A DNA stretch of 64,000 bases from Spirochaeta sp. UBA5339 (GTDB lineage Bacteria > Spirochaetota > Spirochaetia > DSM-2461). Position numbers and translations under genes: made by a program. This document shows, in pieces, positions 7,413 to 15,703 of this stretch. The notes beneath the pieces were generated by a model. That model did not search any database, was not told the origin of the DNA, and saw only the letters and a list, made by a program, of their open reading frames with translations. Position 1 is the first letter of the stretch, and every line of letters begins with the position of its first letter. The DNA lies in contig DHQL01000027.1 in assembly GCA_002408085.1 (NCBI GenBank), positions 144,996 to 208,995 of the forward strand, read 5' to 3'.

Positions 7413-8585
7413 CTACAAACAGAGACTGTAGACTGCCCGGATATCACTGTCGCCGTAGCCGCCTATGCCCCAGAGCTTTGACAGGGTTGTAACCTGTTTC
7501 ACCAGCTCGTCCATATCGGGAGAGACGATACCAGCCTCTTTCAGGGTCAGGGGGCAGCCGATGGACGCAATAAACTCCTCGAACCGGCCGATCACAAGGT
7601 CACAGGCCTTCTCTTCCTTTGACGTGTCCAGTCCCTCCATTCTGAGAATCTTCTGCCCGAATTTGATGATCCTAGGAGCAATCTCCATCTTCCTGTACTT
7701 CAGCCAGGCCGGCATTACTACTGCCAGTCCCGCTCCATGGGCCACATCGTAGAGAGCACTCAGGGGGTGTTCAAACATATGGCTCGGGATGGCTGCTCCC
7801 TCAAGACCCGCATTGGCAAGGCCGTTCCAGGCAAGAGCACCGGCCCACATGATGGAGGCCCGTGCGTCGTAGTCCTCGGGATTCTTCAGGACCCTCTCCA
7901 GGGAGTCGATGACTCCCGTGGCCAGTCCCTCTACAAAACCATCCTGTACGGGACTGAAGGACCCGGTGGTGGTAAAGTACCCCTCCAGAAGGTGACTCAT
8001 AATATCAAAACAGGCATAGGCCGTGTATTTCAGGGGGATGGAGAAGGTAGTCTCGGGGTCCAGAAAGGCGACTTTCGGTACATTGTGTGGGGAGCGGAGG
8101 CCGAACTTCTCATTCCTGTCGGGGTTGGTCAGGACTCCCACCATATTCATTTCGGAACTGGTGGCCGGCTGGGTCTGTACGGCGATAATGGGCAGGGACT
8201 TCTCAACTGCCTTCTTTCCGGAGTAGTAGTCCCATAGATCGTCTTCTGCATAAACCCCCGAGGCGATGCCCTTGGCCTCGTCTATAACGCTGCCGCCGCC
8301 TGCGGCCAGAATAAAGTCAACTGACTCCCTTCTGGCAATCTCAACACCCTCAAGGGCATGGGGCAGTACCGGGTTGGGCTGGACCCCCTGGTGCTCGACT
8401 ACGGCTATACCCTCCTTCTTCAGCCGGGATATTATCTGGTCATAAAGACCGCTTGTCTTCAGACTCTCCTTTCCGTAGAGGAGGAGGGCTTTCTTTCCAT
8501 AGGGACGGCACTCTTTGCCGATCTCCGATAAAACGCCTCGTCCGAAAAGGACCTTGGCCGGTGAGTAGAACATAAAATTATTCAT
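7413..8585 (-). CDS. Iron-containing alcohol dehydrogenase (butanol dehydrogenase-like)
   Basis: Group III metal-dependent alcohol dehydrogenase, 390 aa, most like NAD(P)H-dependent butanol dehydrogenases (BdhA/YqhD type). The nucleotide site is AAGGGSVIDEAKGIA (about 95-109). Metal ligands are visible as the Asp and His of CFDIMSHLLEGY, His of SHMFEHPLSALYDVAHG and the final His of that run. It probably reduces aldehydes in fermentative redox balancing; substrate cannot be decided. RBS GGAG lies about 12 bases before ATG 8585. It is single, convergent with the MDP-1 gene, and divergent from htrA. Confidence 0.9.
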   Translation of the reverse strand: MNNFMFYSPAKVLFGRGVLSEIGKECRPYGKKALLLYGKESLKTSGLYDQIISRLKKEGIAVVEHQGVQPNPVLPHALEGVEIARRESVDFILAAGGGSVIDEAKGIASGVYAEDDLWDYYSGKKAVEKSLPIIAVQTQPATSSEMNMVGVLTNPDRNEKFGLRSPHNVPKVAFLDPETTFSIPLKYTAYACFDIMSHLLEGYFTTTGSFSPVQDGFVEGLATGVIDSLERVLKNPEDYDARASIMWAGALAWNGLANAGLEGAAIPSHMFEHPLSALYDVAHGAGLAVVMPAWLKYRKMEIAPRIIKFGQKILRMEGLDTSKEEKACDLVIGRFEEFIASIGCPLTLKEAGIVSPDMDELVKQVTTLSKLWGIGGYGDSDIRAVYSLCL

Positions 8586-8753
8586 CTGTCTGGGTGTCTC
8601 CTGGTACTTAGTCCCTTCTGCGGCTGACGCTCGGGGAGCTGGATATTAACAGTGTAGGGGAACAGAGGGGCTTGTGAAAAGGAAAAAAACAGCAGCATCG
8701 GGGCATGGGGGGATTTCTGCAGTAAGGAAAAGAAAATATCTGACCCCGCATAT

Positions 8754-8782
8754 TTGAAAAAACTCTGATTTTTGGGTATTTT
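8754..8782 (+). promoter_or_regulatory. Promoter of the first htrA gene
   Basis: TTGAAA (8754-8759), a 17-base spacer and TATTTT (8777-8782), with RBS GGAGG shortly before ATG 8812. The remaining 226-base gap (8586-8811) shows no ORF or obvious terminator. Confidence 0.5.
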
Positions 8783-8811
8783 ACTAAGGATATACCGGAG
8801 GATTTACTTTT

Positions 8812-10029
8812 ATGAAACTATACAGCAGAAATCAGGTTGTTTTGTACTCCCTGGGAACGGCCCTGGTGGTTGTGCTTCTACTCTTCGGCTTCGGTCTGAT
8901 CTCCTTCTCATCGTCCGGGAAATCCTCCGAATCCTCCGAAGTCACGGAAATTGTGCTGCAGCAGGATGTACTGCCCACGCAGTTTACTCCGGCAGTCAAT
9001 ACAAACGGCGGCGGTGCTGAGTATTCGGAAGATGAACTCACCAATATCAGAATATATGAACAGTACAATCCGGCGGTTGTCAACGTTACCACCGAAGTGG
9101 TGGGATACAACTGGTTTCTGGAACCCATTCCCCAGGAGGGGTCCTCCGGCTCCGGCTCCATCATCGATAAGCGGGGCTATGTACTAACCAACAACCATGT
9201 GGTGGACAAAGCCTACAAGGTCTATATCACCCTGGCCGACGGAACCCAGTATGAGGGGGAGGTCGTGGGAACGGACTACGAGAACGATCTCTCTGTTCTG
9301 AAATTCGATCCCGGTGACAGGGACCTTGTGACCATTCCCTTCGGTACTTCCAGTCAGCTCAAGGTGGGGCAGAAGGTGATTGCCATCGGCAACCCCTTCG
9401 CCTTTGAACGGACTCTGACAACGGGGATTGTCTCCGGTCTCGGACGGCCCCTGAAAAACGCCTCGGGTCTTGTAATCCGTGATATGATACAGACCGACGC
9501 CTCCATCAATCCCGGTAATTCCGGAGGGCCCCTGATCAATACCAGAGGGGAGATGATCGGGATCAACACGATGATCTACTCTCCCTCGGGAGGCTCGGTG
9601 GGAGTGGGATTCGCCATTCCCGTGGACACCGCAAGACGGGTCGTTCCGGATCTTATGAGTTATGGCATGGTTCAGAGGGGCTGGATCGATATTGTTCCGG
9701 TGCAGCTCTTTCCCTCACTTGTCCGCTATGCCCGGCTGCCCGTATCCCAGGGGATTCTTATCTCCCGGGTAGTCAGCGGTGGAAATGCTGAGGAAGCGGG
9801 TCTACTGGGAGGGAAATCCAGCCAGTCCGTGCGCAGCGGCTCCTCAGTTATCTATCTGGGAGGAGATATCATTACCGGTATAAACGGAGAGAAGATCGCT
9901 ACCCTCTCGGACTTCTACGGTGCCCTTGAGGCTTCCAGGCCGGGGGATAGCGTTGAGGTGGAGGTCCTTCGGGATGCTCAGTACAGGACCTTCAAGGTCA
10001 CCCTCTCCGAAAGGCCATCAAATCAGTAG
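8812..10029 (+). CDS. HtrA/DegP-type serine protease, membrane-anchored, one PDZ domain
   Basis: Periplasmic quality-control serine protease anchored by an N-terminal transmembrane helix (about 9-32). The trypsin-like domain has the triad His129 (TNNHVV), Asp159 (ENDLSV) and Ser237 (NPGNSGGP). A single C-terminal PDZ domain (about 290-400) follows, interrupted by an extra Ser/Gly-rich segment GGKSSQSVRSGSSVIYLGG. At 405 aa it resembles DegS-like proteins more than two-PDZ DegP. It differs clearly from the second HtrA at 49492. A stress-sensing role is possible, but no sigma-E type regulator is nearby. Its stop is 30 bases before uvrB. Confidence 0.92.
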   Translation: MKLYSRNQVVLYSLGTALVVVLLLFGFGLISFSSSGKSSESSEVTEIVLQQDVLPTQFTPAVNTNGGGAEYSEDELTNIRIYEQYNPAVVNVTTEVVGYNWFLEPIPQEGSSGSGSIIDKRGYVLTNNHVVDKAYKVYITLADGTQYEGEVVGTDYENDLSVLKFDPGDRDLVTIPFGTSSQLKVGQKVIAIGNPFAFERTLTTGIVSGLGRPLKNASGLVIRDMIQTDASINPGNSGGPLINTRGEMIGINTMIYSPSGGSVGVGFAIPVDTARRVVPDLMSYGMVQRGWIDIVPVQLFPSLVRYARLPVSQGILISRVVSGGNAEEAGLLGGKSSQSVRSGSSVIYLGGDIITGINGEKIATLSDFYGALEASRPGDSVEVEVLRDAQYRTFKVTLSERPSNQ

Positions 10030-10059
10030 ATCCTGCCCCGGGCAGGATATTGGAGAAAT

Positions 10060-12048
10060 ATGGAACAATTCAAGGTCGTCTCCCCCTTCGATCCGGCGGG
10101 AGACCAGATCGATGCAATAGATAAACTTTCAAAAGCCTTTATGAACGGTGAACCCAGGGCCACCCTCAAGGGAGTCACCGGCTCAGGGAAAACTTTTACC
10201 ATGGCCAAGATTGTGGAGCAGATTCAGAAACCCACTCTGGTTATCTCCCACAACAAGACCCTGGCGGCTCAGCTTTTCAGGGAGTTCAAGGACTTCTTTC
10301 CCGACAATGCGGTGGAGTACTTTGTCTCCTACTACGACTACTACCAGCCCGAGGCCTATGTGCCATCCCGGGACCTCTATATCGAGAAAGACTCTTCAAT
10401 AAATGAAGAGATCGACCGGATGCGCCTGTCGGCCACCATGAGCCTTATGGAGCGCCCGGATGTGCTGATCGTCTCCACGGTCTCCTGTATCTACGGTCTG
10501 GGAAATCCCTCTTCCTATAAGGATATGAGAATCCAGCTGATGAGAGGTGAGAGCTATGACCGGGATGGGATTATCCGGAATCTTATCTCCCTTCAGTACG
10601 AGAGAAACGACATGGTTCTGGAGCGGGGGAAGTTCCGGGTCAGGGGAGATGTCCTTGAAATCTACCCTGCCTATATGAAGGAAGCCTACAGGATCAGTTT
10701 CGACTGGGATGAGATTGAGAGCATGAAGCGCTTCAATCCTGTCTCCGGTGAGATTATGGAAGTTCTTCCCATGTGCACCATCTATCCGGCAAAACACTTT
10801 GTCATGCCCGAGGACAGGATACAGAAGACCCTGGGTGATATCCGGGAGGAGATGACCCATCAGGTTGAGTTCTTCGAGTCCCGGGGGCAGATCGTAGAGG
10901 CCCAGCGTCTGAAGACAAGAACCGAGTACGACCTTGAGATGATGGAGGAGATGGGCTACTGTTCCGGGATTGAGAACTACTCCCGACACCTTTCCGGCCG
11001 TGAAGCCGGCGAAAGACCCGAGGTCCTACTGGACTACTTCCCCGAGGATTTTCTGACCATCGTGGATGAGTCCCATGTGACTCTCTCTCAGATCAGGGCC
11101 ATGTATGAAGGTGACCGGTCAAGAAAAACAAACCTTGTAAACTTCGGCTTCCGTCTGCCCTCTGCCCTGGATAACAGACCCCTTGTTTACTCAGAGTTCG
11201 AGGCCTTTAAAAAGCAGATGCTCTATGTCTCCGCCACCCCCGGCAAGGAGGAGATGGAGAAGTCCTCCCTTATGGTGGAACAGATTATCCGTCCCACAGG
11301 ACTCCTTGATCCCCTGGTGGAGGTCAGGCCAACGGAAGGACAGATGGAAGATCTCTACGGCGAGATCCGCAGGAGGATCGCTCTGGAGGAGAGAGTTCTG
11401 ATCACCACCCTTACCAAGAGGATGGCCGAGGACCTGACCGACTATCTGTCGGAGCTGGGACTGAAGGTGAACTACCTCCACTCGGAAGTGGAGACCATCG
11501 AACGGGTTGAGATTATCCGTGACCTGCGTCTTGGCAAGTTCGATGTCCTTGTGGGCATCAACCTCCTCAGGGAGGGACTGGATATTCCCGAGGTCTCCCT
11601 GATTGCCATTATGGATGCCGACAAGATAGGATTCCTCAGGTCCACCACTTCTCTGATTCAGACCATAGGCCGGGCCGCCCGTAACGCCAACGGTGAGGTT
11701 ATCATGTATGCGGACAGGGAATCGGCGGCCATGAGAGAAGCCATAACCGAGACAAACCGCCGCCGTGAGATTCAGCAGAAATACAATGATGACCACGGCA
11801 TCACTCCCGCTACCGTCAAGAAGGCGGTTCAGGATATACTGATCCGCAAGACGGATCAGAAGAAGAAGGCCGAGGAGATGAACGTTCATATGATGAAAGA
11901 GAACGTAAACCTCCTTGACCCCAAACAGAAAAAGAAACTGATCAAAGCCCTGGAGAAAGAGATGCTTGAAAAGGCCAAGAATATGGAATTTGAAGAGGCT
12001 GCGGTCCTTCGTGATGAGATTGCCGAACTGAAGGGGGAGGCTAAATGA
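10060..12048 (+). CDS. uvrB: Excinuclease ABC subunit B
   Basis: Helicase-like damage-verification subunit of nucleotide excision repair. The 662 aa carry Walker A GVTGSGKT (38-45), the tyrosine-rich beta-hairpin YYDYYQPEAYVPSRD (about 92-106) that inserts between DNA strands, helicase motifs including DESHVT and QTIGRAARN, and a C-terminal UVR domain (EKAKNMEFEEAAVLRDEIAEL) that contacts UvrC. The start has GGAG seven bases upstream. The stop overlaps the next gene as ATGA. I see no LexA-type box upstream. Its partner uvrA lies 17 kb downstream in the same orientation, not in an operon with it. Confidence 0.97.
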   Translation: MEQFKVVSPFDPAGDQIDAIDKLSKAFMNGEPRATLKGVTGSGKTFTMAKIVEQIQKPTLVISHNKTLAAQLFREFKDFFPDNAVEYFVSYYDYYQPEAYVPSRDLYIEKDSSINEEIDRMRLSATMSLMERPDVLIVSTVSCIYGLGNPSSYKDMRIQLMRGESYDRDGIIRNLISLQYERNDMVLERGKFRVRGDVLEIYPAYMKEAYRISFDWDEIESMKRFNPVSGEIMEVLPMCTIYPAKHFVMPEDRIQKTLGDIREEMTHQVEFFESRGQIVEAQRLKTRTEYDLEMMEEMGYCSGIENYSRHLSGREAGERPEVLLDYFPEDFLTIVDESHVTLSQIRAMYEGDRSRKTNLVNFGFRLPSALDNRPLVYSEFEAFKKQMLYVSATPGKEEMEKSSLMVEQIIRPTGLLDPLVEVRPTEGQMEDLYGEIRRRIALEERVLITTLTKRMAEDLTDYLSELGLKVNYLHSEVETIERVEIIRDLRLGKFDVLVGINLLREGLDIPEVSLIAIMDADKIGFLRSTTSLIQTIGRAARNANGEVIMYADRESAAMREAITETNRRREIQQKYNDDHGITPATVKKAVQDILIRKTDQKKKAEEMNVHMMKENVNLLDPKQKKKLIKALEKEMLEKAKNMEFEEAAVLRDEIAELKGEAK

Positions 12049-12413
12049 GACGTCTTCTGATTCTGGCCGCCGCAGTGCTTTTTTTCGCTTCCTGTGCACC
12101 CGAGGAGGAGACTCCCGAGATTCATATGCCCGCCACCCCCATCCTTGAGGGAACCAGCCAGTGGGGCGTTGTAAACATCTCCTATCTCAAGATCTGCCGG
12201 GATCCCGGGGATGATCAGAGGATCGTGACAACCCTCAGGCAGGGCGACCTGGTTCAGATCGAATCGGTCCATATTATCAGAGAGGGGCGGAGTGCAAATA
12301 TCTGGTATAATATCAGCAAGGGCAGGATTCAGGGCTGGGTCAGAGACAGTTTTCTGGACAGTTACTCCACCAGAGAGAAGGCGGAGACTGCCTCCGGGAT
12401 AATGCTGCGCTGA
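12045..12413 (+). CDS. Small SH3-like lipoprotein
   Basis: 122-aa predicted lipoprotein with signal peptide MRRLLILAAAVLFFASC (lipidated Cys17). The mature part looks like a bacterial SH3 (SH3b) domain: VVNISYLKICRDPG, then TTLRQGDLVQIESV and the hallmark WYNIS..GRIQGWVRDSFLDSY. Such domains bind peptidoglycan or cell-surface peptides; the ligand is unknown. The ATG overlaps the uvrB stop (ATGA), so it is co-translated with uvrB without an obvious functional link. Confidence 0.75.
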   Translation: MRRLLILAAAVLFFASCAPEEETPEIHMPATPILEGTSQWGVVNISYLKICRDPGDDQRIVTTLRQGDLVQIESVHIIREGRSANIWYNISKGRIQGWVRDSFLDSYSTREKAETASGIMLR

Positions 12414-12431
12414 TTTCCCCTAAAAAGGTTA

Positions 12432-12460
12432 GGGACATTTTCCCGGCGCTGTGGTAGGTT
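12432..12460 (+). promoter_or_regulatory. Possible leaderless promoter of the YggS gene
   Basis: GGGACA, a 17-base spacer and TAGGTT (12455-12460), six bases before ATG 12467. No Shine-Dalgarno is present. Just upstream is a weak hairpin, CCCTAA-N5-TTAGGG (12418-12434), which could be the end of the uvrB transcript. Confidence 0.3.
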
Positions 12461-12466
12461 GGATCT

Positions 12467-13162
12467 ATGAGTGTTCCCACAATTAAAGACAATCTGGAAG
12501 CCGTCCGGGCTTCCCTTGAAAAGGCTGCCGAACGGGCGGGACGAAAGGCTTCCGAAGTTTCCCTTATGGCCGTCAGCAAGACAAAGCCCCTGGAACTTGT
12601 CCGTGAGGCCTATGACGCCGGACAAAGGCTCTTCGGAGAGAACCGTGTTGCCGAGGCGGTGGAAAAGTTCTCCCTTCTTCCCGGGGATGCGGAGGTCCAT
12701 CTTATCGGTCATCTGCAGAAGAACAAGATAAAGACGGCGGTTCCGGTGTTCCACTGCATTGAGTCTCTTGACTCCATAGAGCTGGCCCGGAAACTGGCTG
12801 CCGCCTGTGAAAAACAGGAGCGGATGGTGGAGGTCCTGCTGCAGCTGAAAACCGCCGATGAGGGCGGTAAGACAGGCTTTGCCGCGGAAGAAGAGATACT
12901 GGAAGCCGCCGGCTGGGTCAGAGAGCAGAAGTTTCTCAGGATCCGGGGGCTGATGACAATTGCTCCCTTCACCTCCGATGAGTCTGCCGTACGCGGTGCC
13001 TTTGCACGGTGTAAAACCCTGCAGGAGAAGCTGATGTCCCTCTACAGGGATGTGGATTTTTCCACCCTTTCCATGGGAATGTCCTCGGATTACGAGTGGG
13101 CCGTGCAGGAAGGATCTACCCTGATCCGAGTGGGAACGGCAATTTTCGGAGGACGTTTCTGA
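12467..13162 (+). CDS. YggS/PLPBP family pyridoxal-phosphate homeostasis protein
   Basis: 231-aa PLP-binding TIM-barrel protein of the YggS/PROSC family, which controls vitamin B6 and amino-acid pools rather than catalysing a known reaction. The PLP lysine is in LMAVSKTKP (Lys about 35); FGENRVAEAVEK, HLIGHLQKNKIK and LSMGMSSDYEWAVQEGSTLIRVGTAIFG are family signatures. It is the usual length. It probably begins a new transcript and may be leaderless (TAGGTT six bases before the ATG). A small exported protein starts 11 bases after the stop. Confidence 0.93.
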   Translation: MSVPTIKDNLEAVRASLEKAAERAGRKASEVSLMAVSKTKPLELVREAYDAGQRLFGENRVAEAVEKFSLLPGDAEVHLIGHLQKNKIKTAVPVFHCIESLDSIELARKLAAACEKQERMVEVLLQLKTADEGGKTGFAAEEEILEAAGWVREQKFLRIRGLMTIAPFTSDESAVRGAFARCKTLQEKLMSLYRDVDFSTLSMGMSSDYEWAVQEGSTLIRVGTAIFGGRF

Positions 13163-13173
13163 AATCAGGCCAA

Positions 13174-13554
13174 ATGCGCTTTACAGCTCTTTTCCTTTTG
13201 CTTGTCTTCTGTCATAGTCTGAACGCTCAGGAATTTAACGGTCCCTATAAGGATGAAGAGCTCCCTTATCAGGATGTGGATTTTCCAGACTGGGTGTACG
13301 ATGTCAGGCGCTTTGAAGTCATCATGTTCGGCTCCTTTCCCATTACCTATATCATGTCTTCCGCAGGATTCGGTCTGGCGGAACTGGCCAGGAGCAACGG
13401 GAGTTCAGAGTTTTCGGTTTTCGGTGAGTCTGATAGCGACAATCTCAAGTACGTTCTGCTTACAGCGGCGGGGCTTTCGGTGGGTGTCGCCTTGGCTGAC
13501 CTGATTATCGGCAAGATTAAAAAAAACAGAGCTTCGGAGAGAGATTCCGAATGA
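13174..13554 (+). CDS. Hypothetical exported protein
   Basis: 126 aa from ATG 13174, which gives a clean signal peptide, MRFTALFLLLVFCHSLNA, cleaved before Gln. A longer frame starts at 13096 inside yggS but only adds non-signal sequence. The mature region has acidic aromatic sequence (DEELPYQDVDFPDWVYDVRRFE), a hydrophobic segment around VIMFGSFPITYIMSSAGFG, a second one near the end (LLTAAGLSVGVALADLIIG) and a basic tail. I do not recognise the family. It sits between yggS and an rluD-like gene 7 bases downstream, so it is likely part of that transcript. Confidence 0.6.
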   Translation: MRFTALFLLLVFCHSLNAQEFNGPYKDEELPYQDVDFPDWVYDVRRFEVIMFGSFPITYIMSSAGFGLAELARSNGSSEFSVFGESDSDNLKYVLLTAAGLSVGVALADLIIGKIKKNRASERDSE

Positions 13555-13561
13555 GGATATA

Positions 13562-14491
13562 ATGGAAAGAAAAAGTCAGGAAGTAACAGTAGAGCTGCCG
13601 GCAGGTGAATCGGTCAGAGCCGACCGCTATATTTCGCGGCTGGAAATTATGAAAAGAAGTCAGTTTGAATCTCATAAGCTGGCTGCCGAAATCGGCGGAA
13701 AGGAGATTAAGCTCTCACGGAAACTGAAAAACGGCGAGATAATCACCGTCAGCTGGGAGAGCCCCGAAGAGCCCGATTATCTTCCTGAGAAAATGGACCT
13801 GGATATCCTCTTTGAAAACGATGAGGTTATTGTGCTGAATAAACCCCAGGGACTGGTTGTTCATCCGGGTGCCGGAAATCACAGCGGCACCCTGGTCCAG
13901 GGGCTTCTCTACTACAATCAGCAGCTGGGGAACCATTTTGAGGATGACCCCTTAAGGCCCGGAATTGTCCACCGTCTGGATAAGGATACATCTGGACTTA
14001 TTATTACAGCCAAGAACCAGGACTCCCTGGAGGCCCTGTCGGAACAGTTCCGGAACAGAAGCACAGAAAAATACTACCTTGCCATGATCAAGGGCAGACT
14101 GCCCCGTCGTCATGGTGATATTGAAACCTATATCACCCGGGATGAAAAAAACCGTAAGAAATTCACCACCCACGAGAGCAAGGGCAAGTATGCTCTTACC
14201 CGGTACTCGGTAATCAAGGCATGGGAGAGGTACTCTCTTGTTCAGCTGAAGATAGAAACAGGAAGAACCCATCAGATCAGGGTTCATCTTCTGTCCATGG
14301 GCTGTCCCGTTCTGGGTGATCCCATCTATTCAAGAAAGGACAATGTGGTCGGGGATGTACCTCTCATGCTTCACTCCTGGAAGCTGGGGATTGTACTTCC
14401 CGGTGAGACCGGGATGCGCCACTTCGAGGCTCCTGTTCCCAAACGTTTTGATGAGCTGACTGCCCGTCTGGATCAGATGGAGAAGTCCTGA
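13562..14491 (+). CDS. RluD-family 23S rRNA pseudouridine synthase
   Basis: RluA/RluD family enzyme that converts uridines of 23S rRNA to pseudouridine. An N-terminal S4-like RNA-binding region (about 15-75) is followed by VLNKPQGLVVHPGAGNHSG and the catalytic motif IVHRLDKDTSGLI (catalytic Asp in HRLD, about 142). RTHQIRVHLLSMGCPVLGDP is the second signature. At 309 aa with an S4 domain it fits RluD (U1911/1915/1917) better than RluA, but the exact target is inferred. RBS GAGGA precedes the ATG. It ends 2 bases before the convergent MBL hydrolase. Confidence 0.9.
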   Translation: MERKSQEVTVELPAGESVRADRYISRLEIMKRSQFESHKLAAEIGGKEIKLSRKLKNGEIITVSWESPEEPDYLPEKMDLDILFENDEVIVLNKPQGLVVHPGAGNHSGTLVQGLLYYNQQLGNHFEDDPLRPGIVHRLDKDTSGLIITAKNQDSLEALSEQFRNRSTEKYYLAMIKGRLPRRHGDIETYITRDEKNRKKFTTHESKGKYALTRYSVIKAWERYSLVQLKIETGRTHQIRVHLLSMGCPVLGDPIYSRKDNVVGDVPLMLHSWKLGIVLPGETGMRHFEAPVPKRFDELTARLDQMEKS

Positions 14492-14493
14492 TT

Positions 14494-15063
14494 CTACCCG
14501 GGAACTTTCTCGTTTAGATGAAAGAGGGCCTTTTCCGCCATAATGGTGCTGGGGGGGCCGTGTCCGGGGAGCAGTATACCGTGTTCGTCTCGTGAGAAGA
14601 TCTTCTGCTCCAGCTCCAGAAAGAGGACTCTTCTGTTGATCTCATCGGGAGTTGTCCCTGTACGCCCCGCCGAAATCACATCGCCGGTAAAGTAGAAATC
14701 TCCCACTTTGAACACAAGGGAATCATCGGTATGCCCCAGGACTGATATTACTTCAATCTCCAGACCGCAGATTCTGGTGTTTCCCTCTTCCAGACGGTAA
14801 CCGGGGATACCGTCCAGTTCCGTATGGGCTGAGTGTACCTTCGCGTCATAGAGTTTCAGAAGAGTTCTGATTCCTCCGTAGTGGTTGCAGTGACTGTGGG
14901 TAATCAGGATATCCCTGATGTAGTAGTCATTGTCCTCTATCAGCTCAAGGAGCTGCACATCCATCTTTCCCGGATCGATCAGAATGGCATCCCCTGAGTC
15001 TTCGGCGGCAAGGAGATAGGTGTTGCTGAAGCCTACGGCAGCAAAGTGATTAAACAGATTCAT
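14494..15063 (-). CDS. Metallo-beta-lactamase fold hydrolase with Asp-to-Asn change in the metal motif
   Basis: 189-aa MBL-fold protein of the glyoxalase II-like branch. The fold motifs are present: ILIDPGKMD, the histidine motif ITHSHCNHYGGI (His56, His58, Asn60, His61), LGHTDDSLVFKVGDFYFTGDVI and LPGHGPPST. The motif is normally HxHxDH; here Asp is replaced by Asn60, the residue that binds the second metal and orients the water. The enzyme could bind one metal or have altered activity. Its start overlaps the stop of the pentapeptide protein as ATGA, so the two are co-translated. Substrate unknown. Confidence 0.85.
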   Translation of the reverse strand: MNLFNHFAAVGFSNTYLLAAEDSGDAILIDPGKMDVQLLELIEDNDYYIRDILITHSHCNHYGGIRTLLKLYDAKVHSAHTELDGIPGYRLEEGNTRICGLEIEVISVLGHTDDSLVFKVGDFYFTGDVISAGRTGTTPDEINRRVLFLELEQKIFSRDEHGILLPGHGPPSTIMAEKALFHLNEKVPG

Positions 15064-15650
15064 TCCCGTTTCTCCGTCTGAAAATAGGCCTCTTCGGTGT
15101 TGGAATACTTCATATTGACCCTTTTCAGACCCGAAAGGCAGAAGTCAACCCGCTTCAGATTGCAGTCAACAAAGTTTGAGTCCTTCAAAGAGGCGCCGAT
15201 AAACCGGGAGTAGTAGAGGTCTGACTCACTGAAATCACAGCTTTGACAGCGTATTCTGTTCCAGTTAACCGAAACCAGCTCGGAACCTCTCAAGCTTGTA
15301 TCCTGAAGCAGCGACTGTGCAAAGACACAGTTGATCATATCGACCTTCTCCATTCTGCAGTTTTGAAAAACAGAGTCATCAAAAAAAACCATCTGGAACC
15401 GGGAGCCGTCAAAGATGCAATCCTCCCAGCTTGTATGGTGGAAAAAACAGTTTACAAAGTGCTTGTTCCTCAGATCCAGACCGCGGAACTTGAGTCCCGG
15501 ACCCATGATATTCTGAATCTCGTCATTGTCTGTGAGATAGGTCTCAATCTCCTTCTGCCAGTCGGAGTGACTGTGTTCAGAGCAGAGGCGTTCTCCATTC
15601 AGGGGCACTCTGCTGCACCCCGGCCAGGCACATAATTCGGGATCAAACAT
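15060..15650 (-). CDS. Pentapeptide-repeat protein with N-terminal Cys/His cluster
   Basis: 196 aa. The N-terminus has CAWPGCSRVPLNGERLCSEH, a C-x4-C-x10-C-x2-H pattern that suggests a small zinc site. From about residue 52 onward there are repeated A/S/C(D/N)(L/F)xx units such as GLDLRNKHFVNC, DCIFDGSRFQMVFFDDSVFQNC, CDFSESDLYYSRFIGASLKDSNFVDCNL, forming a right-handed quadrilateral beta-helix. Such proteins act as scaffolds or mimic DNA; the role here is unknown. It is translationally coupled to the MBL hydrolase. There is no Shine-Dalgarno; TTGTAA-17-TACAAA lies with the -10 seven bases before the ATG, which suggests a leaderless transcript. Confidence 0.8.
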   Translation of the reverse strand: MFDPELCAWPGCSRVPLNGERLCSEHSHSDWQKEIETYLTDNDEIQNIMGPGLKFRGLDLRNKHFVNCFFHHTSWEDCIFDGSRFQMVFFDDSVFQNCRMEKVDMINCVFAQSLLQDTSLRGSELVSVNWNRIRCQSCDFSESDLYYSRFIGASLKDSNFVDCNLKRVDFCLSGLKRVNMKYSNTEEAYFQTEKRE

Positions 15651-15657
15651 ATAGAAA

Positions 15658-15697
15658 TTTGTAGTTTATTGCCTTTTTTTTTACAAGGGGTTAAGAT
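15658..15697. promoter_or_regulatory. Overlapping divergent promoters in a 53-base gap
   Basis: Minus strand: TTGTAA (15686-15681), 17-base spacer, TACAAA (15663-15658), seven bases, ATG 15650. Plus strand: TTGCCT (15669-15674), 17-base spacer, TAAGAT (15692-15697), six bases, ATG 15704. The two promoters interlock and share a run of nine T/A bases. Neither gene has a well-placed Shine-Dalgarno. Confidence 0.45.
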
Positions 15698-15703
15698 CCG
15701 TTT

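Noticed and set aside
11191..12099. 302-codon minus-strand frame opposite uvrB
   Set aside because: Antisense shadow that also crosses the uvrB/lipoprotein junction without any signal.
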